Shown one piece after another: positions 22,701 to 32,906 of a DNA stretch of 64,000 bases. This DNA comes from Tenebrio molitor. Taxonomy: Eukaryota; Arthropoda; Insecta; Coleoptera; Tenebrionidae. Both the position numbers and the translations under genes were made by a program. The stretch is from NCBI RefSeq assembly GCF_963966145.1, contig NC_091046.1:46748001-46812000 (forward strand), written 5' to 3'. The notes below the pieces were generated by a model. That model did no database searches. It had not been told where the DNA came from and saw nothing but the letters and a program-made list of their open reading frames with translations. The stretch's first letter is position 1; each line of letters begins with the position of its first letter.

Positions 22701-25700
22701 TCTCGCGCCTGTTCCGTCATCTGCAACGAAAACACATATTTCATTCGGAAAAGTCCCTCGACGATCCTCCTCGACTTACCAGTCGGTACACCGCGTCCTT
22801 TTCCTTCTCGAGGGCCAACTTCTGCTGATGGTACTTCTCTTTCTCGGCTTTCAACTGCGAAAGAAAATCGACTAGATACAATTCGATCCGTGATCGACCA
22901 TAATCGATGTAAAGTGTAGGTGCGTGCCGAATATAAAAGGAAAGTTGATGCCACTTCCGTCGAAACTGAAAGCGTCGCGATTAATCGACAATTAAAATTT
23001 CCTCGTCAGTCATGACATGATTTCTAAATGTCGCAAATATGATATTAAACGTTGGGATTTTTTTTTAATCATCTGCGAACAGAGACAGGGCGAAAATCTG
23101 GTTTTTCGAAATGCGCATTCCAAAGCTGTAATTTGTGTCAAATAAAAAACTAATTGTGGCCTGGTGAAAAAATAATTTATTGCGACGGTACCGTGCTCGA
23201 CCCGTCAAAAATTAAGGAATTTTTGTGTCAATTTTAAATAGTCGAACGTGGCGAGGCCAAAGATCTAGAAGCGTAACCTCATTTCTGCACTGCCATTTTG
23301 CTGTCAAAAAACTGTAGGTGTCACACGTACTGTTGTCAACGCCTACTCTACTTTTCAAAGTATTTATGGGGAAATGTAATTTTTGATAAAGAAATCCGGT
23401 GAAATCAACACAAACCAACAATTTTATAAAAGCATACGACGCCAGGTATCACTTATATTCAAGAGGTCGCTATCTTGTTTAGTTGTTTCACAACACAAGA
23501 ATTTTTTTTTTCTTTTTAATAAATAACATTTGTGAACGCACTCGAAAAATGTCAAATTTCTAAACGGTAAGTTGGTACTGGTGTATTACCAACGGTTGGT
23601 AGTATAAAATTGCATTGATTTGTACGTCGTCCGCGCCGATAATAACAAGTCGTGCCATTCGATGTGAAATAGCCACCAGAGGCACTTGGATCAGTTGGAT
23701 CGCGAATGAATGGAAACTGTAATAACTACGGAAGGTTTACAACTAGAATAAATGTCAACCATTAATTCGTCATTGATTATCAAAATAACAATAAATACAA
23801 TAAGAACTTCAATCATAATCGGTGCAAATCATTTTGTAATATTAATTTGTGTTCGCGAGAAACAGCTAGACATAAAAAGGGTTTGAAACTCGAATAAGTA
23901 TCAATTGTCATTGATTGTCAAAATAACAAATACAATAAGAACTTCAATGACAATAATGTAAATCATTTTGTGATATCAATTTGTATTCGCTAGAAACAGC
24001 TAGACATTTAAATTTTGACAATTTGAATAAATTTTTCCTTCTGTAATTTCTGTAATACTATTACAGTTTCCCATAACGCGCGAGGTGGTGACATCTACCG
24101 ATATTTTGACTTTTTTCCGGACGCAGAGTTTTGAGCGATTGGCACGACTTGTTATTACGATCAGCGCAGACGACGGATTTGTAAAATGTTTTTGGAAGAT
24201 TTCGATACATTTTAATGTGAGAAATACAACGAATTTTAATTATACCGTTTTATGGCAATTTACGAATTAGTTTGGGGTCAAATCAGTGAGTGTCAACGTT
24301 ATTTGTGCATTTGCAACGCCTACTCGAGTTTTAATTTAATTGAAAAAATTCGGCGAAATCATCACTTAACCTAACAAAAACTAACAATCTCGTGAAAATA
24401 TACAAGAGAAGATACTATTTACATTGCAGAGCCGCGCAGTAAAACGCTTCACCGCGTCTTTTTTGCACTTTCGTAAGCCGAACCTCGACCTTAACAAGTC
24501 CACAAAAAGAGAGATTTTTTTAAATATTTAGGCGAAACTGGGGATCTAATCGAGACCGAAACCCCGAAATTAACCGACCGTTCCGAATTGCCTTGACAAA
24601 TAACGCAGAAAAAAACTAGGGTGTGTTTTGCGTTTATTTAAACATTCCCCTCGAGAGGACTTGTGTAAATGTTGACGTTACGAAATAAATCGACCAGGTA
24701 TTTAAACTCGTTTTTAGTGGGGCCCCCAAGGTCACGGTAAGACCCGGCATGTAATTGCAGTTCCTACAAAAAATTCCAAATGTCTGGACGGCGACGTCAA
24801 TGAAGGATTACGTAAGTGGTCGGAATCCTGTTTTTTCAAACTTTATCAGGACAGTGTGCATACGTCACGTGTATAATTAGGAGTGTGGCGAAACGCGTTT
24901 ACAAACAAACCGAACGTAAATACGCTTTATCGGGACAAAAGAGGTGCCGAAGAGCCGAAGAAAGTTTGGACGGTCCGAGTCGGCGTCTCGTTCAAATAAG
25001 GAAGTCTTGGACACGGGAAGGGATCGATCAAAATAACAAGAGTTGCTTGTAATGGGCAAGGAGTGAAAGTTCGCTATTATGTTGAAATTCTAGTGTGCCA
25101 ACTATTAAATAATTAATCGGAAAGAGCGACTCAAAAAAGTCGTTGGAGATTTTCGGTTAATTGGTCCCCCGGTGATTGGCACCTGTCGAAAAACAACTAA
25201 TTTTTGCATTTTTTCAAATATAATGAGTAGTTCGATTAACGTTCTGTTACGTGAGGAATTATTTACTGTTGTCTTATTGGTAAGTTGCGACCAAAAATAT
25301 TCCAAATAGCTCAGCGTTATATTCTGGTTTTGTTTATACCACATAAAACAACAACAGAACCCAACTAAAATTTCTCCAGAACCATGACTTTCGTTCGTCA
25401 AATATTCTTACTCGACTAGATTTACGTTTTAAGTTGATATTTAATTGTTTCAGGTAAAATTAGCCAAGCAAGTAGAAACTACCATTCAAGAAAACATTCA
25501 GTTCTCAGAGCTGAACTAAAACCAGGTAATTCGACAACTTTTATAAGTACCAAAGCTAAATCATCAGTAATAAAATTTTATGAGATGTTGGTACAACAAA
25601 AATACTATAAAGAATTGCTGTTATTAATATCAGGTAACATACAAGATTTCACTTAAGAATGAAGCAATAAAACTATCGCTTGCGATGATACTAAAACATT

Positions 25701-28700
25701 TGTTGCATCTGATGAAAATGGATGAAGTCGAAAGTTAAGTGTTTCATTTTAACAAGAAGTAAATTCTAATTGTTTAAAATTAGACAAAATTAAACAAATT
25801 GATTTTCTCTGCAGATAATTATAAAAATATTTTGCAAAGGGTCTAAGCTCTCCGAATCTGTATTAACCACTTTTGAGTGATTTTACTGTTGCGTTTTTCC
25901 CCCGTCTTTATTTACCTTGTCGCACTGCTCCTCCAGATAGACCACCCTCTCGAACTGCAGGAAAACTTCATCTTCCTTTTCCCTGAGCGACGTCTCGTTC
26001 GCCTCCAGCCTCTTGCTAAGCCTGTCTCTTTGCCGGATGAGATCATCCCTCTCCATCTAAATCCGAACGAGAAAAATCACTCCGTCCTTGAGATATTTCT
26101 GACCGACTTACCTTGACTTCGTGGTATTTCTCTTCCAAATAGTAAGCGTTGTTCCTCGCCTCTTCGTACTTCTTGGCCAGATAGAAATACCTCTCGAAGT
26201 GCGTCTTGAACAGGACGAACCTGAAACGGAGACATATCCTCAGCGAGTGCGAACGTCGATAAACAACAAACTTCCGTTAAATGTCGGACCAGTTTCCGAC
26301 CAGATAATTTCGAAACGTGAAATGCACGGAAAAAATCTCGGGTGATCACGTTGAAACCACTGACAGCCGCTTGGATTCGATTTTACGGATCCATCAAAAG
26401 ACAAAGCTTTGCGTGTTTGTCGGTGCGTTTTTCCTTCGGAGGGTTTTTATTTATTACGAATGGTGCGTCAGTTGGTCGGGCTCTTACGGAAAAATCCACC
26501 CGAATGTGTGCGCGGAATTGAAAACGAAAGAAAGAAAAGTTTCTTGCACGGAAAATATCCAAATCGATGTTTTCGTTGATTAAAAATACGAACTTACGTC
26601 ATTTTTTGTCCGATCGATGTCGTCACACGTATCAATAAATACAATCTTCACCTTGTCGTAGACTTTCGTGCTATTGAATATTTATAAATATTTCGTATCG
26701 AATTTGAGATTTCTCGCCTCGGGTCGTAATGCAACGCGTTACGACTCAAGAAAGTCGAACATTATTTTCGTCGAGCGTTACGTTAGATAAAATAGACGAG
26801 ACGACAAAGGGTCGTACGAGTTCGCGTTAATTATGAGGTCAATAGGTGAAATCGCGTTTTAGAAAAGTGAAAACTGGGCTCGTCGAGGCAAAGGTGAGAC
26901 GTGTTTAATTTAGGCACTCTGGACTCGTGTAGAAAATAAAACAAAAATGTTTTCTGTTGACATTATTCTTCGGAACGATCGATCAACTGTCGGCTTTATC
27001 TAATCTATCCGTTAATTCCTCCAAGACGTTCGTTTGGACAACAAAAATGTCAGTGAAATGTACACAAGTATGTAATAACATATGGAAAAATTACAAAAAG
27101 AGTTTTATCACAAATTTCATAAACATGAAAAAAATCCCGTAGTTAAAGAATCAACTAATTTGGTAGACTCCATTGTGTTTTAAACATTTTATTTTGGAAA
27201 ATTCTTTCTCTCAGAAGCGCACAAAATTCAACATTTTTAAAAAAGTTTAATATTAATTACAATAATGATACAAAGTGTCTATAGTCCATTTTTTTTTTTA
27301 AATCAATTGTCAATGTCAAAATTCACTCAAAGACCAGGCTGTACCACCCTAAAACCTTTCGTTTCGGGACACTCTATCGTAAAATCTCCCTAGATCAGGT
27401 TTGTGGTTATATCAGTAATTATCAAATGTCAGAAAAGTTTCAGGTGTAACCAAATTTTATACCAAAAGACAAGAAATAAAGACGATAATCACACTAAAAA
27501 GTGCAAATTAACATATACAGGAAAATGGGAATTTATTTAATGGGTTATATAAGCAGTTTACCTATTCATTTTCAGAATTTAACCCCCAATCGTCTTCCGA
27601 ATATGTTTCTGCGGAAGAGGAATGTCCTCAATTGGTAGATTTCCCATCAATTTTTTCCAGTCCTCTCTAATCATTTCCTCGCAGTGACGAACCCATATAT
27701 TAAAAGAAAATACCTCGAATATGATGTGTGCATCTTTACTGCAATTTAGCATGGTCGGTTTTTCTGTCTGCATTTCTTCACGTAATCCAATCATAGCCAA
27801 TTTTTCTCGTTGTGTTAGGTCCTTGTTTTCGGAAACTCATTTAACTTTGTATTTTTATTTAAATATAATTGCGCCTTCAATAGCGCAAGCGCCTTTACAT
27901 CAAAATGACTGACATACAGTTGACATTTTACGTTGCCAATCTAATAACTATCAAATAACCAGTGGCTTATACCAACATGACAACACTTTGACAATTGATT
28001 TAAAAAAAAATTGGAGTATATAAGAAAGAACGTATCTCAAGTAGAATATTGTGGTACCAAATACAAAAACAGAGGTTATGTAATTCATTTAATGATAAAA
28101 ACTAATTAGAATACATAAAAACTGAAGAAAATCACAAACAAAACAACTAAGACCTCGAAGTCGCAAGTGACGCTAAGATTTAATAATTTGACACTTGACT
28201 GTTGACATCTGATTTGACGCTTTTAACGGATCGACATAGTCGACACAATAAAATTATGAAGCCGCACAATTCCAGAAGACTCTCGATATGGTTCTTTTAT
28301 AGACACAAACATTCCAAAAATATTCCCTTTGGGCGGAAAACATCAAAAGACGATCAAAGAAATTGTTCAAAAACAAGTTAGACGAAACAAGTAATCATTG
28401 CCGCAGAGAATCGTGCAGGAAATCCCCGACCATTGTTCACCTTCTCAAACAGTAATCAAAATATTAAATCAAAATCTATAATTATTAATTAAGTCATCTC
28501 TTCACATTTCGGTGTCCATCAGTCGGTCACCTTGAGAGTCGATAATTTTTTTTTGTTACGAAAACAGGAGATAAAACGTGAACAATTTAAAACGAATTAG
28601 AACCACACGAAAACATTACATTCTGTTATTGTAACGGGTTCAGTACGTTCGGAATGTTAAAACTTGCGGTTTACAACCAACGTATTAATTGTTTCGTTCG

Positions 28701-31700
28701 GAAAAACGTGTTTTCGGTGTCGAAATGCAACATTTCCAAAATAAGACACTTCTTGTGTTCTGAGCTTCACCCGGATGAGCTTGCCATAAGGAAGTCGTAT
28801 AAATCAGAAAACAGACGGCAATGTCGGTGCACAGTGGCGTAGATAGCTTTTTGCTTTGGGGGGGGTCCACGTACTTTTGCATTAAGTTTTTGGTTTTCAA
28901 TGTAGTTTCCTACTTATAACACTAGAATATGAAATTATCACAATACGACTTGAAGGAACACATGTTTATTGTTTATACTCATGTTGAAAAAAAAAAAACC
29001 TCAAAGAACAATTTTAGATAAATAGTCCAGCACGGAAAAAAATCGCCAAAAATTATGCTGTTTTAATTAAAAAAAGATCATGATTTAAACAAATACGTAC
29101 GTATAGTCGCGATCATTAAATTTTGGTCATCAATGTCATTCTTTGACGCAATTTAAATGGTCCATTGTGTTCAGGCCGTTAGCCCTACCACTGGTGGGGG
29201 TTACCACCCCCCCTAACGCAAACCCTTGTTAGTTCTATATCGCACTTGTAACTGAGAAATAAAACCAGAAACATCATTTCAATAAGTCTTTTTTTGCTTC
29301 ACCAATTTTAAAAGCGCCAAACGATATCGCAAATCTGGTCCTGGTCCGCGATCACATTGTAAAACGGTCGTACCTAAATATCATAACCTATCATCATGTC
29401 GTATGACATTAATTTTCATTTTTTTACACTTTGTTGACGTGGACATAATCCGCTAGGGATTTTTCTTTAATTTGTGACACCAAATTTTGAAATGACATTG
29501 ACGACCAAAATTTATTGCTCGCGACAGTACTTAGGCAGGCAGGCAACGTTCACGTTGTTTTGGTATAACGAGAGGCCATGATTAATTTTTTTAACGTTGG
29601 ACACACTGTTTGATTTCTGTCACTAAAGTGCCTGACATGCGGACCTATTAAAATGAACATAACATGTTGCTGAATTTCCCGCGATGTCTGAGTATTCTTC
29701 TATTGCAAAGTAGTAAAACTGACGAAAATGCACTAGACATTGACGCTATTTATAACCTCAAACTTAAAAAAATATAACCTAATTCAACAGACACCGTTAC
29801 TAAAATTAAATGCAACATTTCCATGGCCTCCCATTAGGCCAAAACAACGTGAATGCATTTTATGTAGTCGATCTTTCAATTTTTAAATCGTGATTTTTTT
29901 TTCAATACTTTATGTATAGGTACAGTGCAAAGGTGCCAAAGGTAATTGCATGGTAAAACTTATACCCCCTCTTAACTTTTGTTCAGATGAAAATATTCAA
30001 ACCATTTTTGGAACAAAGTTGGAAAAATTTTTAAACTAAACTGTCAAAAAAGTTGTGAAAAAAATATTTTAGTAAAAGTATTTTCTTGCCACTATCATTT
30101 TTAGCAGGCTGAAATGTTAGTTAACTTTTGCCACCTTCATTTTAAAAAAAGTATTATTCAGTTGTGAAAGAATATGGATGAGCTCTGGGGGGGGTCCGGA
30201 CCCCCTGGACCCCCCCCTTATCTACGCCACTGTCGGTGCATATCTCGTTACTTGGGGGCCATTAACGAATTAGGTTCTTTAAACCTCCTACACTCGATTA
30301 CTCCGGCAAATTAGACGGATTGCTTTAATACTCTGCGCTCAAAACTGAAAATAGATTCTGGGAGAGGAGCAATGAATTTCACAACGGCTCAACACCCTAA
30401 TGCTGGGGTGGCACCTTCTGGGAAGTCCCCACAAATAACCGGGTCACTTCGCCCTGACTAAAACATGACCGAAAGTATGTTCGAAGTGGAACGAGCCTTG
30501 AAAAATTCAAGAAAAAGTACATTATTCAAAAAAATTGGTCGATTTTCGTCCCGACACTTAATTATCGGATGGGTCGATCCGACGCAACAGGTGGTTACAC
30601 CAAGAGTGTGATGTATAATCGTAAAGAAATATTGATGAGGTTGGAAAGTTCCACAAAAATGAAAATCGAAGTGTTAATTTTTCTCGAGTTGTTTAATCAC
30701 TTTTAAGCGAGCAAAATCCTCTTTAAACACTCAATAAAGTTGCGCAAATCGGTAATCCATAAATCAACATTATATAACTCGTAATCTTCACTCGTTTTTG
30801 TTTCGGCGAGCCGACAACGTATCTGGTGTGGAGTAAACTTGACAATCAATTAATTAATTTCCTGAATCGATCAAAAATATGTTTGGAAAAGTAGTAAACC
30901 CGAAGACTAGATAAGCGCACCAAGCCCACGAGAAAATTAAGCAACCTAACAAACTTCCTCTGATGCAAGACTCGATCTAAAAAATTTAATCACATTAGTT
31001 ACACTATAATGCAAATGGGAATTTATTTTTGGACATCGATTCACCACCGACACGCGCCGTAACATGGAAAACTCTGCTGATTCACCCCGTATATAATTAA
31101 AAACGAAATAACATAAGTAATTGGCGGTGTAGTTGCATTGTTGCAAAGCAACAATTTTGCTCCACTGTTCCATTTATTCATGAATTCGAAAGACTGCGAC
31201 TCCCACGCCGTTTATCCTGGGTCAATGTCTCGTCAGATTAAGACAAAATCTGGAGCGAGTCTTTGGTAAAAGGAAAACAACCGGAGGAATCTCATTTTGG
31301 GCCAAAACAAACAAGCTATTTCGAATTTTTGAGACGCGTCATGATAATCGCAAGAAAGCAGAAGTAATAATTTAAGTACAATTACCATGAAATGTCCCAT
31401 TGTTGGGATGGAATTCTTGTAAATATTCATATCCAAGTCGGGGGATTATGTTAATTCCAGGACACAAAACTAATTAACGGAACAGGGAAGGGTCTGGGTG
31501 GGGAGCAATAAAGGGAACGGTGCGAACCCTCTGTTATTTGCGCTTTTGTTAAGTAGGTAAGTGGGGGTCGAATAAGTGACGATTTCGGGAGGGTCGGAAT
31601 TTGGACAAACACCCGGTTCGCAGAAATTCTGGAATTATTTTGCACAGGAAGAGTTCTAGAGCAAATAATACACTTCCTGGGAGGTAATTGATGCAAACCT

Positions 31701-32131
31701 TCGCCGAGCCGGAATGAAATTTAAATCGACTGGCGGGTTAATTAAATCGTCAATCGGCGCTTTGGCGACAGTTTATACCTGCGGAAGTCATTTTCTGTGA
31801 TGATTTCCCTGACGCTGTCCTCCGGATCTACAGTCTTGGCGTTGTCCAGACGCATCCTCCGCCGGGTGCTCCTCGGCAGGATCAGCTCCTGGGCGTCGAG
31901 GATGTCGTTTTCGGTGGGCGAGAGGCCCCCCGACGCATCCAGAAGGTTCTCCGAGTGACCATGATGGATTTCCGCAGCGATTGGAATGTCGGCCGGATTT
32001 TGCAGAACTAATTCGTCACTCTTACTCGACTTTAGATCATTGTACAACTGTTCACTGGTCCGGCTCGCACGGTATGTGTCCAAAAACGATCTGGGAAAGG
32101 TGTCACCTCGGGACACCAACAACTCAGTCAT
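19739..32131 (-). CDS. Coiled-coil protein, quick-to-court/TRAF3IP3-like
   Basis: Nine exons in transcript order: 32131-31779, 26220-26112, 26056-25916, 22854-22780, 22720-22604, 22490-22386, 21439-21417, 20482-20196 and 19917-19739. All phases match, giving 462 aa. Residues 1-118 are polar, starting MTELLVSRGDTF. The open frame runs further upstream, but this is its first ATG. A charged coiled coil follows at about 118-300 (YLAKKYEEARNNAYYLEEKY, ..ALEKEKDAVYRLMTEQ). The C-terminal 160 residues are acidic and serine-rich, ending SFRKLINRIRK. Introns between the coiled-coil exons are all phase 0, so exons could be skipped without frame loss. I do not firmly recognise it; the plan recalls insect quick-to-court and vertebrate TRAF3IP3/SLMAP-type proteins. 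Exons in the 22.9-25.9 kb gap could have been missed. Confidence 0.75.
20984..21256 (+). CDS. Unsupported small ORF in a coiled-coil gene intron
   Basis: A 90-aa plus-strand frame, starting MLIIRFLPVRNGVDY and ending in NKVR, lies within the intron between 20482 and 21417. Its composition is protein-like (tryptophan, basic and hydrophobic stretches). I recognise no family, promoter or poly(A) signal. It is most likely chance. Confidence 0.15.
   Translation: MLIIRFLPVRNGVDYSFRRKVTKLAWAVFGKVKDVINYAKKPVLAHFSTFLTRKALPWVIDLILADRGSFLDNYLLHLFTESNRFANKVR
21417..21439 (-). CDS. 23-nt microexon of the coiled-coil gene
   Basis: The minus strand reads AAATGCAG, then 23 nt from CCCGCCGTG to CCGAG, then GTATTT. 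It enters in phase 0 and leaves in phase 2. That is exactly what is needed to join exon 22490-22386 (ends phase 0) to exon 20482-20196 (needs two bases before its first T). It adds PAVNTYP plus a split serine codon. The support is phase and splice sites only. Confidence 0.55.
22057..22233 (-). CDS. Possible alternative last exon with a membrane anchor
   Basis: A minus-strand open frame ending in TAG at 22057-22059 can be entered in phase 0 from a CACCGAG acceptor at 22234. That is the phase in which the upstream exon 22490-22386 ends. It would replace the soluble tail with about 58 residues holding one hydrophobic span (ISVLVICYILSCFFLL) and a short basic tail. The acceptor has a weak pyrimidine tract. 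Related vertebrate proteins such as SLMAP and TRAF3IP3 end in a tail anchor, which makes the reading plausible. It may also be chance or simply unspliced intron. Confidence 0.35.
   Translation of the reverse strand: MIRDCSVKYFWGISVLVICYILSCFFLLSPSSRRSLFQGTTVVSEKNANAMKILFERE
22855..25915 (-). other. 3.1-kb intron of the coiled-coil gene
   Basis: AT-rich intron joining two phase-0 exons. It contains a tandem duplication at 23.74-24.01 kb. No nested gene was recognised. Confidence 0.6.
23743..24007. repeat. Diverged tandem duplication, about 130-bp unit
   Basis: Two adjacent copies, about 23743-23873 and 23889-24007, share runs such as TACAATAAGAACTTCAAT, AAATCATTTTGT and GAAACAGCTAGACAT in the same order. 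Confidence 0.8.
27579..27794 (-). CDS. Possible small protein or pseudogene in an intron
   Basis: A minus-strand frame reads MIGLREEMQTEKPTMLNCSK and ends KHIRKTIGG, 71 aa. The open frame extends about 16 codons upstream without an ATG (..VSENKDLTQREKLA) after a stop. An ATG in another frame just before it suggests a frameshift or a small missed intron. The composition is convincingly protein-like and includes paired Cys/His (VRHCEE). I do not recognise the family. It lies inside a host intron on the same strand, so it may be a retrocopy. Confidence 0.3.
   Translation of the reverse strand: MIGLREEMQTEKPTMLNCSKDAHIIFEVFSFNIWVRHCEEMIREDWKKLMGNLPIEDIPLPQKHIRKTIGG
29102..29529. mobile_element. 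Nested MITE A (copy 1), itself interrupted
   Basis: The ends TATAGTCGCGATCATTAAAT and the reverse complement of ..ATTGCTCGCGACAGTA form a terminal inverted repeat with GGTCATCAATGTCATT just inside. The right two-thirds match the element at 59127-59376. Compared with that copy, about 180 bp between roughly 29175 and 29350 is extra, starting TTCAGGCCGTTAGCCC, so something inserted here. Confidence 0.75.
29546..29857. mobile_element. Nested MITE B with ~35-bp inverted ends
   Basis: The left arm at 29546-29580 (CACGTTGTTTTGG...GAGGCCATG) is the reverse complement of the right arm at 29821-29857 (CATGGCCTCCC...CCAAAACAACGTG), with few mismatches. No coding frame lies between. It sits next to MITE A inside the hAT-like element. 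Confidence 0.75.
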
Positions 32132-32906
32132 ATTATTTTTCGTAAACACTGCACCAACTTCGGTTTTCAATATTCCTATCTGTGTACACTGCACCGAAAA
32201 CACATCACTTGAATTTGCCAACGGTAGAGTCTGTTGTTTATAACACCTTGCTACGACAACACTCCTCCGACGCGATCACTTTATAAATAATTACAGCTCC
32301 GCGACACATCTACAACAAACTTGACGTTTGGCTGGTTGGAGCCCCACTTCTTCGCGCAGGCGCACCAACCTCGACGGCCAAAACCCTCAAACTACGGAAA
32401 CACCAGCAATTTGCCCACATTTAAATACAAACGCATTTTCCCACAACAAATTTATTCAACCTAAAAGTGTTTAAATCATTTAACACAAAGGAATATCACT
32501 TTGTTTTATTACCCAACTGTTTTGCATTTTTTAAATTTACAAAATCGAAAACGGCGGGGTGTTTGTATTTTGTACATTCCATTTTTTGGTGCGCCCTCTC
32601 ACGAGCCCCTGACAAGGCAACATTTAGCCTTGACCGAGGACATATTAAAAAACAATAAAAGCACCTGTAATTAACAACAAAAAATAAATCTCTGGTACAA
32701 TAGGACATTTAAATAATGACCCATCCATGTTTTTAAATTGTTAATGCGTAACTTTGGCCGGATGACGTAAATTTTAGAGATGTCACTTTGACGTTTTTTT
32801 GACAGTTAATTTATAGGTTGTAAATACAAGTCAGCTGACTGTGTTCCAATATTTATTTCTGTTATTAACAGTTAATATGTGATTGCGTGTCGAAATTCCG
32901 TTCAAG
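32132..32906. promoter_or_regulatory. Divergent promoter region, coiled-coil gene and fab1
   Basis: About 775 bp lies between two start codons on opposite strands, so both promoters and 5' UTRs must be here. A CTCF-like site on the minus strand (TGAGAGGGCGCACC) lies at about 32588-32601. Confidence 0.6.

Larger units (their letters stand above)
28832..30232. mobile_element. Non-autonomous hAT-like element with 8-bp target duplication
   Basis: The ends are CAGTGGCGTAGATA and its reverse complement TATCTACGCCACTG (a perfect 14-bp match with one base variation further in). They are flanked by a perfect 8-bp direct repeat, TCGGTGCA, at 28824-28831 and 30233-30240. An 8-bp target duplication and a CAGTGGCG-type terminus are typical of hAT transposons. 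Runs of G followed by TCC lie just inside both ends. The 1401-bp body has no transposase frame. It contains at least two nested MITEs listed separately. Confidence 0.88.
26221..31778 (-). other. 5.5-kb intron 1 of the coiled-coil gene
   Basis: Donor CGCAG|GTATAA and acceptor AACCTG complement (CAG|GTTCG) on the minus strand. It holds a possible small minus-strand ORF near 27.6-27.8 kb and a nested hAT/MITE block at 28.8-30.2 kb. Otherwise it is AT-rich with nothing recognised. Confidence 0.65.

Noticed and set aside
32132..32221. Upstream extension of the coiled-coil gene reading ANSSDVFSVQ
   Set aside because: It is open, but it contains no ATG. The first ATG in frame is at 32131.
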